Part shown: in pieces, positions 47,800-60,145 of the stretch
Position numbering within the stretch: the first letter of the stretch is position 1
Layout: every line of letters starts with the position of its first letter
Assembly (NCBI RefSeq): GCF_002999335.1
Contig: NW_020312762.1
Span: forward strand, 97,980-161,979
DNA length: 64,000 nucleotides
Origin: Cyclospora cayetanensis
Taxonomy: Eukaryota > Apicomplexa > Conoidasida > Eucoccidiorida > Eimeriidae
Direction: 5' to 3'
Position numbers and translations under genes: made by a program
Notes under the pieces: model-generated
Seen by the model: only the letters and a program-made list of their open reading frames with translations
What the model was told of the DNA's origin: nothing
The model's database searches: none

Positions 47800-50225
47800 C
47801 GGAATTTACTCTCCAGGCTCAAAGCACAATGCGGACTGCCGCTTGACATATTTCCGTCCCTGTCTCACTTGATATTTACGCATACATCCAAGTGCACTAG
47901 CCAACTGGTCTATCGATTTTCTGCTGCTAAGGGCGGCTGCAAACTCCGAACCACTAGTTCCAAGCCCTGATTGTAGAGGGACTTTAAAGTCTAGACCAGG
48001 AAAGCGGCACATCCGAGATAATCGTGACCATAGATGCAAGCGAACAGAGGATAGACGAGCTTATTGTTTGCAGTACGCTGGGTAGCTATCCCGGTGCTCC
48101 TGGTGGCCTGGGATGCGTCTCGCGGCGAATGAGTATGCACTGTCACGCCCGAACTGCCAGCTGCGGTACCAGTATGCAGTTTTATTGTACTTGTTGAGCG
48201 GGGGAAAATAAATCCAAGCAATTAAAACTTGATGATTACAGAGTCACAAACAAGTGCAGACGAGTGCAGTTGGTGTGCTCTGTCTGGCCAAGTGCCTCAT
48301 GGTGCTGCACAGTGGTCATATCATGCTCAGCATGTAAGCTGGTAAAACACCAGAATGCAATGACAGGCCTAAAATCCATATATGTAGTGATAGTCGTGTT
48401 AGATCTTGCAGATCTTATTTCAAAAAAATTGGCTGACCAGGTGAGCAGTGACAGCTAGAGCAAGGAACGCAATGTAAAGTCAGTAAACAACGATGTAGAT
48501 GATGTCCTCATTTTTTACCTCCGGTAGTCCAAAAATAACTTAACAGCCATGTCAGTCAAAATCCATTCAGGAGCCAGAAGTTTTTCGCAAGGAGCCAGGG
48601 TTTAATTGTTGCGGCTTCAGCTGGTGACTATCTGGGCATGACGGCAAATACTTCGTCACCATTGGACACATGCCAATTACCATAAGGATTGTGAAAACTA
48701 TTTTATCGTAGTTTGAACCGCAGGCTCACTCCAAAGCCATAATCACGCACCTTGTGCAAAAGAACCTAGGGGAACAACGTCGGGATGAACGAATGCCGGA
48801 GTCTCCGCTTTGTTTTGAACCCCAGCAGGCATCTTCAACGTGGTAGATCTTCACTCTTTTTGCATTCTAGAGTTTGGAAGGAAGAGCCGAGGGAAGCCCA
48901 CCAAACGAGTAAGAGCAAGCAGTTTCATGTGATACAATAGATGACCACGTACAAGAGCGGTTAAGGTGCACAATAGTCAATACCTCGGGCGTTTCGTGGG
49001 CGCGTCGGCAGCCACGTTCGTGAAGCCTTCAAAATACTTCATTGCAAAGCACTGCAGGCGGCACCCATGCCAGAAACTCCAAAAGGACCGATGGTCTGTT
49101 TGTGCAGTAAAAGAATCCTATTTACGAAGCAGCAACATTTTTCTTCGGCCCACTTCACCGCATGTGATCTCTTCCCCCGCACCGGATACCGCACCTCGGT
49201 TGTGGTGAATCCATGAGAGTAACAATCAACAAAGTGATGCTTCGAAGAACCGGCGGCCTTCTAGAAAAAAGGAACACCCATTGTTACGTCACAAGTGTCG
49301 GGTGCTAACAAGAATTGATGATCATAATCAGGCAGCGCAAGTACGGGAGGGGCTGAAAGTCGGGTGGTAAAGCGTCCTTGCTGCGGCATCAACCTCTTCT
49401 GTCCAAGCCATAGACTGCGTCATCTTAAGTAGATCAGTTAACGGTGCAGCGAGCTCAGCAAATCTAAAAATCAATTTCAGTAATAAGATGAAAGTCCATT
49501 GAAATTCGTAGGTTTTTTGCAGGTGCATAAAGGTAAAGGCCGCGCCTCTATCGCTGCCAATTTGACAGCTCTCTCTCAAGCCTCGCAGCAAAAACAAGGA
49601 CTCCCATATAAAACAATGGCCCTTCTGCGAACCGATTCGTCCATGTCTTCGCACACCAGTACTTCCTTGTTAACACCTGAAACGCATGCCTTCCGTGCTG
49701 TGGATGCTCTTGTCGATTTCGGGTGAATTGTAAGACGCAGTCCATGGTAGCCCTCCATGAAAAGCTCAAAAACAGTCCCGACTAACCTCTCGTTGGCTCA
49801 GCTGCAGCACTACAAGCAGGCATGCAGGTACACTCAAGACAGCGGGGGCGAGCCTGGAATGCCGTTTTGTGCGTGTCACAGTGTTATTTTGGTGTTGTAC
49901 GAAATACATGCGTGGTGAATTGAAGCCCGCACGCTACCTCTCGACCTTTTCTGGCATCATTATCGGGTTATGCCAAAATGACGCTGTGGAAAATGCACTT
50001 TGCCCTTTCCAAACAATCAACGAAATGGCTTTCAATCTCCCTTTTATGCTGTTGAGGCTTCCTACATAGTAGCACATCGCTTTGGCTTATGTGAAAATTA
50101 ACTCAATACGGTGCGGTGGCCCCCTCGCCGGTGGGCACCCTGCTGATGGTTCATCATTATTCAGCACATCCGCGAACTCCTCCTTCAATTTGCTCAGTTT
50201 TTCCGTTTCTCAGCTAATTCCTTAA
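47800..50225 (-). mobile_element. Decayed Ty3/gypsy retrotransposon polyprotein (RT-RNase H-integrase)
   Basis: Pieces of a pol gene lie in the correct order on the minus strand, broken by stops and frameshifts. The RT entry region is at about 50218-50110 (LKEEFADVLNNDE followed by PPHRIEL). The region just after the RT catalytic motif is at about 49735-49610 (NRQEHPQHGRHAFQVL). The RT/RNase H connection is at about 49470-49400 (FRFAELAAPLTDLLK, MAWTEEVDAA). The RNase H start (PPVLALPDYDHQFLLAPDT) is at about 49360-49300, then EVRYPV and TDHRSFWSF, ending near 48975. Integrase-like fragments at about 48100-47806 (TANNK, RLSRMCRF, a basic C-terminal part) are weaker. The YxDD motif itself was not recovered, and no LTRs or primer-binding site were identified. 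Chromovirus-type elements are known from Eimeria. This copy cannot be active. Confidence 0.8.
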
Positions 50226-52701
50226 TCAACTCCCATAGTGGGAAATTCATTTAGCACAAGCAATACAACATCCAAGCTCAGAACCGTTTTCTCTTACTGC
50301 GCTGCTGAGCCGCCTTTGTAAAGACTCTGCCTCAACTGGTTGAATATCGAAGGACTCAAACCCGCTCTCGACAGGTGGAGCCAGCCTTGTTAAAAAGATA
50401 AGGATGGGCTACTTCCCAACATTTCTCGGCACACCAGACTCCACAGCGCCACATGTGCTCGCATGTGCGCCTTCCAATGGGAGACCCGTGGCATCAGTAC
50501 GATTGCATCATGGTCCACAGGTCAAACAGAGAAGTCACTTCACGTACTGGTAACGCCCAGTTTCTATTGAGAACCTACAACCATTTCCCCCAGCCTTGGC
50601 AATCCTTGCGCTCTGCCTGCCCTCAGCATCCGTGAATCGGGCACTTTTCTAAGTAGTGAGTGGGCAGATTGCACTTCGGTGTCGTCTCCTCTGATAAGCC
50701 ATTCACCACAGCACATCAACAACTCTTGACCGTGATTGTAAGCTTGTGTTAGCGCACAATTGAACAGTGGCTCTACGAAGCTCGACTGCGCCACCAAGAG
50801 GCGCCGGATCTCTAGGCCAGGTAGCTGCGCTGCTTTCCTAGTATCTCCCTACACAGATCCTGGCTGCCAAAACAAGCTTGCCATTATAATGAACGATGGA
50901 GTCCCGGTCTTCTTCCAAGCCTTTTCGATCACGACCGGGCAGCAAGGGCCTGCGATGCGAGCTGAGAGCGCGTGTGAAAAACCCATGTTAAAAAGCCTCT
51001 CCGCTCCAACCTTCTTGAAAGGCCATGCAGGGTCAATCTAAGGAAAGAGTAGCCCTTTTCCCTGTTAAAGAAATTACCGCGAGCACTACAAAGATGCCTC
51101 TGGAGTACGGCTGTTTCTGTGCGTTTTCACATACTCTACCGACTGCTGCGCGCCTATATGTCAGAACCAGCAGTAATAACAAGACTATTTGTATCTAGAA
51201 GCATTTGAAATTTTTAAAGGGTCAGCCAGATCTGTGCACAGTCAACACTTAACCACTGTCGTCCGGCTGAAAATGATCTCTGCGTGGCCGCTTGCCTGCA
51301 TGCTAAGTCAAGCCTTAAAAGAAATTAGACATCCACTGGCCCATTAATGTCAGTGCCACACGTAGCAAAAAATATGCTACAGTTGCTCATTCTTAAACAT
51401 TGCCAACAGGTAAACTTAATTTCCTCAATAGTCTTCAGTACGGGGAAATAGCACACAATTATTTAGCAAATGTGGCATAGTTTCCTCTCCTACGGTTATT
51501 CTAGTCACACAGAAGTGGTATTAGTTAATGATGTCAGCAATTATGCATCTGCACTAGCGTGTACGGGCTCAGGCGCTTGATCTGCTGCAGTCGCGCTGGG
51601 TCCCTAGTGCTGTAGGTGTGAGTGCATATAGTGCCACCCGCCTTCGAATCTACAGAAAGTTCAACCACGTGGGCATGTGTCTGTAATGCAGGAGCCTAGA
51701 TCTAGTGGGTCAAGCAACACGCAGCCCGTCACGAGCCCTATAGTAATATTTCGTAATTAATAACTGAGCAAGTGGCTAGTTTGGTTTGGTTTCTCAGGTC
51801 TCTTATTCACTTCGAAAATGGCTCAAGCTTAATATGGAAAAAACTAATGCTGAGCTTGTGCGCCAGATGTTGTGCGAACAAGTTTTGAATACTTGGAGTG
51901 CTTAGAGGGTGCAGCGACGCGCAACCTAGGCCTCCCTCTTCCATATTACTAAAACCTTTAGGCAGTAAGGAAGGGAACAGAAGAATTCCTTGCAAAGACT
52001 TCCATCGAATCTACTCAAGCATGTATTGACATTAGAATAGATTCTGCCTACGGAGACCTCGGTTGGAGCCTAAGAGTAGGCTTACTCTAAGCTTCGCTGC
52101 TGTCTGGGTCCGTGGTGCGGTAAAGGGAAGTCAGACTCGCACGTAGACAGTGCGGATTGCTGACGGCTTCCAGTCCGCATGTGGCTCCCTTCAAACTACT
52201 CAAGTCAATGTATAAGGCGATACAACCTGCACTAAATTTCTTTCAATGTTTTGGGCAATGAGGCTGTGATAATGGACCGCTCCTAACTGTGCTGCGGCTC
52301 GAGTGCAATCTAGCCTGCTTCCCCGGCTGTGTGCATGGGTCACATTCTAGCAGAATTTCTGCTAAGAAGCGTACTGTACATCGGTTATGCCTTACCCTCG
52401 AAACTTAAGGTATCCATAAATGCTGCTTTATGGTACAGTGAGATGCATTCCTACTAGCTAAACAGCAGCTAAGCGAATTAAAATCAGATAGAAAGGAACG
52501 TTCAGCCTTATAATGCTCCTTCGCGTAAGCTGCAGCGACCGAATTGCAAAGTGTGTATACATATCATCCCACTCGTCTAAAAGTGGACCAGACCAGTTTA
52601 TTCAATAGGAGTCCTAGGCTGTCCGCCAAATTATAAATTGCGCCCCGAAGTCAAAAAAGATTCTTGCCGCATGCAATGGCAGAACCAGCGCTGTACCTCA
52701 A
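50226..52701. other. Gene-poor stretch upstream of the retroelement remnant
   Basis: This may include decayed gag or protease sequence of the element on the minus strand, but no zinc knuckle or protease motif could be read. It contains a dispersed repeat copy at 51890-51990. Otherwise nothing is supported. Confidence 0.4.
51890..51990 (-). repeat. Dispersed repeat, copy B
   Basis: The reverse complement of this stretch parallels 856-966 in block order and wording (GGAAYTC start, AATATG, CTAGG-TGCGC, TGCACCCTCTAAGCACTC). Related but shorter or more diverged stretches are at 1149-1240, 56310-56355 and 62395-62450. Seen by eye only. Confidence 0.45.
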
Positions 52702-54040
52702 TCACCCCTTAACCCCAAGTAGAAAAAAAAATTCACGGGGAACAGATTGCTGCAAAGTCGCTAAACAGGGTTGTGTAAGAATAGAGCCAAAAAAACAATT
52801 TATAAGCTTAACATCGCCAGGGTCTGTGATAATATGGCCTTTCACTTTTTCGCTACGTCGCAACGGTTCCCTGGTTGCTACTACACAACCCTTATGCTTC
52901 CTACAAGAAAAAAAGGCTACCAGGGCTGCTGCGGCAATAGCAATGAATGAGGGCACTATGGCAGCTGCGAAGCTGGTAATTCCAGCTGTGATCTGATCCC
53001 ATTGGCTTTGGCTGAAACACAAATGCAGTCTTATTAACGTCCCATTGAATCTTACGAGGCAATCAAATGGATACTTACAGCAAACCCAACCGTAATAAAT
53101 CACGATTTTAACTTACGTATATGTATGTTTGCCTACTTCCAAGGCCGCGGTCGTTGAACAGACCAAGGCACGGACCTCCGTGGAAGCTGCATTTTGATTA
53201 CGCAGGACTGTTACCCCCTTGGTCTCAGCCTCTGCTCCCTTTCCGCAAGTTGAATACGCATGATCCACCTGAGGATTTTCCTTGGGGTTAAATGTCACAA
53301 TAAACGAAATATTAGCGTTGCTGTCGTATGGCGCGGTTTCGGTGTCGGCGAAATGCCGGTAGGCCGCCGAAGTTGGAAAAAGAATCCTTCCACTGCTTTA
53401 TGGCAGCCGTGCATTCCGCGCTAGTGCCTGTTTGTAGTACAACTGCGAATGTGGAAGTGTATTTTTTTAGCTTGGTTTTCCAGCGTGTCTCCGGACGGGT
53501 ACGAAGCGCATTAAGCATAGCAGCCCACAACGGACACGGCGCAAAAAATGCGATTTGCACCTGTTCTTCATGGCAACCCTCCACTTCCAATAACCCCCGA
53601 CATTCAAAAACGATTTCGCCGGGAACGTACAAGTATTATAGGGTGCGAGACACGTTTATTTTGACTGTAGAAATTAGGGCGACCGGATTGTCTGGTAACC
53701 TACCATCAGAAGGCTGCTGCACGCAGCGTCCACGAATTCTTTGCGTTTATCGTCGTCGGTTTTGTCAAGAAACATCTTCACCTTATCGTCAGTAGCTTGC
53801 ACAAAGTCGTCAAAGCCCGAGCCCTCGGGCCTCATTCATCGCTTCCCTGCAGTCAACATTCTCTGCGAATATTCGTTCGAAAAAGGCATTGAAAGCATAA
53901 ATTAATTGTTTTTTCATGTTACGTTTTCAAGGCAGTGAACGAAATAGACACTTACGGGCGGTGTTTTCTTTGTCGCTCCCTAACACTCCAAGCGCGAGCA
54001 GCAGTGAAACGCCTGCGAGAGAGAGAAACTTAAGGGACAT
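52702..54040 (-). pseudogene. Broken SAG (TA4-type) surface-antigen gene
   Basis: Four exon-like blocks match the intact SAG gene at 60146-61214 in order, splice phase and partly in exact length: about 54040-53956 (85 bases, as in the intact copy), 53862-53704, a third block ending at 53117, and 53011-52702. Block 1 encodes a signal peptide starting MSLKFLSLAGVS. Block 2 has the VDC-x-x-AMNEAR motif. Block 3 has ECTAAIKQWKDSF, and block 4 has a hydrophobic GPI-signal-like end. The frame is lost by one base in block 2 (after MNEAR, near 53820) and again in block 3 (after GGLP, near 53345). Further single-base shifts are possible at an A7 run upstream in block 3 and a T7 run in block 4, where a ~65-residue non-family tail follows. 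Each clear lesion is one surplus base. Either true decay or assembly error fits. Confidence 0.75.
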
Positions 54041-57000
54041 TATGTCATGGGAATAGCTTGGAACAAGATCGAAATGAGATCCAAAAACCCAATAATATAA
54101 AAATGGGTGTCGGATTTTAAAAATCCTAGCACTGCCGAGGGTTGCCCTTCATGAATCCCATATGGACAGGTAGGTGTTAAACCAGTCTTGTGAATTTTCC
54201 GTAGCTTTACACCACCTCCGACCCTCCAGCAAGTTACAAACGCCTCGGAATTCTTTTTAGATGACTTAAAATAATATTCCCTATCAATATCCCGTGGTGG
54301 CTAATTGTTTTGACGAAATTTTAATGGAAGGAATTACAGAGCAGGGCGGCTTTACTGCCTTCACCTCGTCGAATTTCGTCTGGACGTTGCCACGATCAGC
54401 ACTGGTACACGTAGCTGCGCCCTCCGCACTGTGGTCATATCAGCACACCAAGTTAGAGCACAGGCAGACTATCCAAATCATTGGGCTATAAAGTTCTTCC
54501 TGGTTCGCACAAGACAGAATTTATCAGCGTCCAAGCCGATATCTATATTCTCCACTGAATCATATTCAACGCAGGTGATTGGAAATCGGCCAATGTAGCA
54601 GCACAAAGGTACATATCGGCACTTTTGGCAAGCGATTAATCTTTAATTCAAAGTTAGGAATCCACGAATTGTCTAGCCTATTAGTGCACGTTAGTTGTTG
54701 CAGATTTAGGTCAGCTCCACACCACAATGGAGAACGATATGTGCTTGTACCATGCGTTTTTATTTACGGTCTTTCTATGAAGACTGTTGACTCTACAACC
54801 AGCAAAAGCTTGATTGAAAGCTAATGAGAATTTCCTAGACGAGTTTTTCCTTCTCCCCCCTGCGCCGCTGGGAGCTTTCGTCATGAGGGCAGAGGAGCAA
54901 ATAGCACTTCCAGGTTTTAGAGCCAGCTGCATATAGCATCTGCATCACACACCCAAAACACTGAGCCTTGTTTTATTCGGCTGACAGTGTTTTGCAGTAA
55001 ATAAAACATACAAGCAGATAACAGATGAGTCACCTATTTGACCACTAGTGTAATCGAAGGTGTTCACGTGCAACTCAACCCCGTGTTATAGAAGCAGGCA
55101 GCTGCTGGGAGTCCCTTGGGGTCTTTTCTAGCGTACCTTTGACAGTAGGGCAAGTCCACTTGAAGCATTCCCCAACCATAGGTTCTAAGCCTGATGGAGC
55201 CCTTTCTTTGAACCCAATGACGCAGGAGTAATGTTCATTGGTTCCTGAAGCCTCAAGTGGTTCATTATCAGTGGTTGCCTCACCCGCCGGCTGTTTACTT
55301 GGTGACTTACCGCCAATCATGCGACCACCTGACGTGGCACTGCGGATATACGGGAGATACACCACTTATCAAGTTGGTGTTCGTTTACGATGTTAATTCT
55401 GCGAACCAAAGCGTCACGTTTCTCGGCATGCCGATCTATTAATAGATACCTGTGTTTCATCCCTGTCAGTTCACTCAAAGCTTGCCGCTCAGACGATCTC
55501 AGCGTCAACGAAGTAGCCAGGGTTTTAGTGTAGGCTTGAACTGTGTTAGCCTCTTCATGCCAATGACTTCTGCTACATGAATCGAGCCAACGTTGATGTG
55601 CAGCTTCTTGCAGTAAACATGCCGGAAGGAACAGTACTTTTAGTTTATGTGGGGCTGCAGCGAGGTAAATCTCCAACGGACTAGTGAAATCTTAGAGTTC
55701 TTGTCCATCGTTCTGATTTTCATACTTTTGTGGTCTGCACAAACTTCTCGACGCATCGATGGGCGGTTTATCGACTAGCAAATTATGCCACTTACCGCTA
55801 TGGAGCTGTGCTCACATCAGCTTGCAGGCTGGCCTCTGCCGTACCAACAGGCGCTGTGCCACTGCGTACTTTCATTGCGATATGTCCTTTCTCCAGCCTG
55901 TTGCCGAAGATATGACTGGTGAATTACCGAATAGCTCGATCAAAACCAGAGAGCTTTTAACCAAGAAATGCTACCAGCTGTGACGCTTTATTCAAGGTCT
56001 GCACAGAAGGACATGTAACTTAAAGCTGAATCCAAGCTTACTAGAAAGTTAGGGAGTGTTCCTGAAACTAATTCCCTCCTTTGCCCTGCCCGCGCCCCTT
56101 GGAGTCCCCGACGTGAGGGCAGGCAGCTAGGCTGTGGGTAACTGCAACCCGCGCAGCAATGCGTCTTCTTGCATCGATCCAACAGTACTGGTGTTCAATT
56201 CTACACCAAGCCATTAAATCAATATAGCTTGTGTAGCAGAAAGTGCTCGAGTGCAACGTATCTCGCTAGATGGAGTGGTACGCATTCCCTGTTCGCGCCC
56301 CTCAGGATGGTAGCATGGGGGATATAGGCAGAGAGTGCGCTTAGCTGCACACTCTAAGTACCTCTAGCAAGCACAACTAGTTGCACATAGCATCTGACAC
56401 TCACGTACAAAACGATTCTTACTGTACTGAGCTAATGCCCCACTGCAGTGAGATCTGCGAACAGCCAAACCATGTAGTCAATTCGTGCCTAGCTCTTAGT
56501 TTCGTGTAAGTGGTGTAGTAAGGAGTGACTAAGTGTAGCTTAGTCCACTGCGCTACTGCTACTCAGTCCATGGGCAGATGAGCTGATGGTGAAGCAAGCT
56601 ACAACTCTACACGAAAATTGCGTCAAAATGGCTTTCTTAGGCACAGAATGGCATCCAGTTTTGCTCATTCCATCGTCATAGATTGATAGGAGGATAGCGG
56701 TATCCTATTCGTTTTTATCTAGGAAGGCAGCTGCTGGTCATTCAAGCTATAGTGCCACCGCGCGTTTCAAATAGCAGCACACCAAGAACAGACGGTAAAA
56801 GCAATTTAATATGGATGAGTGGGGTTATAAGGCAATAGGCAGATCATTCCACGGTGCACAAGAAACCCGGTAGACTTTTCACTGCTTTGCTACCTGTATA
56901 AAGCCCAGAAAGCTGCTCCCAACAAATTATTTTTTTAAGCGAGCTACGGTTGAAGCAGGGAAACGTTTATCTTATCCAAGCTTTTCTTTCGCAGACTTGA

Positions 57001-57620
57001 AAAAAACTCGAAGGGGCGGGCAGTCTGTAAGCTGATGCCTTTTCAAAGTCATTTGCGTCGGTTCTACTCCTTGAACGAGGCCGAGGCCGTAAGCCTAGCT
57101 GCCGAGTTTGCGGACAAACGCACCATATGTTCGTCTGATGAATATGCATTTTATATGTCGATGTTATATGAATTATTAGACAGTATGTATGTCTCTGACC
57201 AAAGCCGACAAGCACGGCACTCATCTGCTTTTCCGTGCATAGGCTAACGCGGCTCGTGGCATGCAGTTTGCCCATAATGTTCCTTTTGCGGTGTCCACTC
57301 TAATTGATCGTCCATTCTTACATGAGCGGAATTTCCTGTTAAATGCATGTGTTAAATACGCTTAGTGTCCTTATTCTGCATTCACAATGCAGATCACAGT
57401 AACGGACGCTGGTAGGCTCCATACACAGCACAAGCACAGCGCCAAAAGTACTTTTGCGCATCAGTTCCCCCATTCCAATTTATAATCTCTATCAGTTGTG
57501 AAATTGATATACATATGTATTTTTGGGGCTCGCACTCCTTCATGGCACCTTTGCGGTACTTTCTCGCCGCTCTGTGTTCGCCTGTACGATGATTTGCATG
57601 CCCCTCCTCCTAAGTGTTCT
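54041..57620. other. Gene-poor stretch between the SAG pseudogene and Ddi1
   Basis: This stretch is AT-rich with short frames. Minus-strand frames at 54300-54430 and 55075-55676 have scattered cysteines and charged helices that faintly recall SAG exons, but no diagnostic motif. A direct repeat (GCATATAGCATCTG-CA-CACAC type) is shared by about 54927-54955 and 56387-56412. The Ddi1 promoter should lie at the right end. Confidence 0.4.
56310..56355 (+). repeat. Dispersed repeat, short copy
   Basis: The block AGTGCGCTTAGCTGCACACT followed by CTAAGTACC corresponds to the second half of the repeat at 856-966. Match was made by eye and the ends are approximate. Confidence 0.3.
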
Positions 57621-59447
57621 ATGCATGCGTTTATTAGAGTCTTTGTGGATTCAGATGGACAGGCATTCGGGCTGGATTTGACCCGTGAGACGGAGGTTGA
57701 GTCCCTGAAAAGCATCATTGCAGTTGAGCTGAATATACCCCCTGACCGGCAACGGATTTTGGTAGAAGGTCATCCCCTCCGGTGAGAGTCTTCAACACGT
57801 TTCTGCCAGATCCAGCTCTACTCAGAACGCCGTGTGATATGATTATTCTGGACTAGAGGTGGGTGTGTTTGCGCAGCAGTGCTGCAAGGACTTTAGGCGA
57901 GGCTGGCATAGGCGAAGGCGCCATACTGCTTGTCCTAAGTGAGGGTACAGGAGCTGAAGCTACAGCTGCACCCCACAGTATCCCTCAAAATATTAGTGAG
58001 CAGCAGCTACAGCAGCCATCACGGCCAGTTTTGGGGAATCAGCAGCGAGAACAAGTGTCTGCAGTTCAGCATTTGGATTTTTCAGGTAAGCTGTTAAACA
58101 GACGTCACTTAGAGCAAAATCCGAGTGCCTTCTGCCTTTGAATCGAAAACAGTGACATAGAGCTCATTATTCTTTGCTGCATGCAGGTATCGTTGTTGAC
58201 GGAGGCCGTGTCTCACAGTTTCCTGCGGCTACGACAGTACCCCCTTCCTCTACTACCCTCGCTTCGCCTCCCCTGGCAACCGCGTTATCACCTACAGCAG
58301 TAACCGCACCATCTGCTGTTGGATCTGCAACAGAAACAGCTGCACAAATACAAGCACTGATACGCCAGCATGCAGAAGCTGTGGTTGCAGCAGCAAAAAC
58401 AGACCCCGCGTCCTTGGGGATAATGCGAGCGCATAACCCTTTGCTGGGGGATGCAATAAGCAGTGCAATACAGGAGCGGCAGGAAGCCGCAAATCAGGCA
58501 ACACCGGATGCGCAACATTTGAATCAACCTGGCCCAGCAATGAAGCGGGTTATGGACCTTCTGATGGTGGACTTTGAGAAAAAGAAGCAGGTATGATTGA
58601 TAGAGCCTGGTGGATGTTCTGCCGTCGCCACTGCATTTCCTAAGGAACAGGCTGATGACGCAATTCCTATAGCTGCGTAAATGGCTACAGCAGCAGTCTG
58701 AGATACTAAAAATGCAGCGCCAGCACTATTTGGCTTGATATGCTTCTCTTTCTAGGCTCAGGAAGAAAGGATGAGGCGTCTGGCGTTTATAAAACGAGAT
58801 CCACTATCTCTTGAGAGTCAGCAGTTTCTACTGGAGGAGCTGCAACAAGAAAGAATAAACGAAAACTACTCAATGGCCAGGGAACACCTGCCCGAGGGGT
58901 TCGGTTCTGTATGCATGCTCTACGTGGGATTGGAGATCAATGGGGTTCGGTGCAAGGCCTTTGTGGATAGTGGAGCCCAACAGTCTATTTTGTCGGTAGA
59001 GTTCGCAGAGAAATGCGCTCTGTCCTCCCTTATAGACACACGATTTGCTGGATCGGCACATGGAGTGGGGAAAGCTCCAATTGTAGGCAGAGTCCATGTC
59101 GCTCCTCTCAAGCTCGGCACTAAATTTTGCCCATGCAATTTTATTGTGCTTGAGGATAAGAGAGTGGAAATGATTCTTGGACTGGACCTGCTCAGACGAT
59201 ATCAAATGATCTTAGACTTTAAGAAGAATGTGCTCATTTTTGACGGTAAGCAGTGCTGACGCAGGAAGACGTTTCTCTAACCCCTTAACGCTATGCAATA
59301 ATCCAGATTCACGTTCATTAGCTGTTTTACATTCACGCTTCAGTCAGCGTAATCTCCTTGAACTTGCGCGGGTTGCAATGCGATCATTCACTCTCCAGCT
59401 GCCACGTTGTTTCGTGTTTTTCAGGAGAATCTATTCCATTCATTTGA
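57621..59447 (+). CDS. DDI1: Ddi1-type retropepsin-like aspartyl protease with UBL domain
   Basis: A proteasome-shuttle protease. Five exons join in phase to 428 residues: 57621-57781, 57877-58085, 58187-58590, 58756-59245, 59425-59447. An N-terminal ubiquitin-like domain (residues about 1-76, MHAFIRVFVDSDGQ; the second exon may start three bases later) is followed by a Gln/Ala/Pro/Thr-rich linker. A helical part (about 259-300, DPLSLESQQFLLEEL) precedes the retropepsin fold (about 305-425). The catalytic Asp329 lies in FVDSGAQ, and the dimer-forming C-terminal strands include MILGLDLLRRYQMILDF. The protein ends ESIPFI right after the fold, so the UBA domain found in many Ddi1 proteins is absent. 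In other eukaryotes Ddi1 processes polyubiquitinated clients at the proteasome. It is a host gene, not a retroelement protease: it has UBL, introns and the Ddi1 linker helix. Confidence 0.95.
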
Positions 59448-60145
59448 TGGACAACTCACAAAAAAATCATGGCCAAAAAAGCTCTATCCAGTTTTTGAGT
59501 TCGCCAGAATTACTAGCCCAAACTGCTTCGCAACGTTGCACACCTCCGCGATACAAAAACAATCTTAGCTCGTGAAGACAATATAATTTGAGGAAAATCG
59601 CCTAGTTCTGAATTCTCTGCAACTCTAACCAACCTTACACTAGAGGTTGCAAAACAGAAGAACGGAGATTCCTCACTTGCACGGGCGGTGTTAGAAGAAC
59701 ATTCACCTTAAACTATGCCGAAGTTAGTTTAAACCCCTTGGGATGACCGCTGTTGCTGCGGTGTCCTTAAATTGAGAACCGTTGGATGCAATTTCGAAAA
59801 AAATCCCACTGCACCTACGCAGCCAAAATACGTTGCACTCTTGAACCAGCATTCAATCTCAAAGAATTACTACACCTAGATAAATGAGCAACAAAACTTC
59901 TAACCTCAAAACGTCGTCGAAATTAAGAGTTTAAATGTCCAAAGAACATTGACTTGTTGTACGCACGAAAATTTAAAACCCAACAAGCCAAAATCTTATC
60001 CAGAAAAAATCGCACAAGGATGATCTACTATTGATGTCATCGCGACTCATGAATGCATCCCTTGCTGTTCACACCTTAATAAGAACGCTTATTGCCTGAT
60101 GTTACGGCAAATAAGCATTCACCATATTGCAGGAAGAACAGCAAT
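59448..60145. other. Convergent 3' region of Ddi1 and the SAG gene
   Basis: An AT-rich stretch with no frame of interest. It holds the 3' ends of both convergent transcripts. Confidence 0.5.

Noticed and set aside
49560..49769. Integrase zinc-binding domain
   Set aside because: At first the spaced His and Cys residues looked like an H2C2 finger, but position and wording (RQEHPQH-R-AFQVL) fit the reverse-transcriptase segment just after the catalytic motif.
54300..55676. A third SAG copy on the minus strand
   Set aside because: Frames here contain scattered Cys and polar helices but none of the SAG anchors (VDC-AMN-AR, DC-AA--YW, hydrophobic C-terminus), and splice phases do not fit.
58756..59245. 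Retropepsin-like protease as part of a retrotransposon
   Set aside because: It is joined in phase to a ubiquitin-like domain and the Ddi1 helical linker across GT-AG introns, so it is the host Ddi1 gene. The real retroelement remnant is 9 kb away on the other strand.
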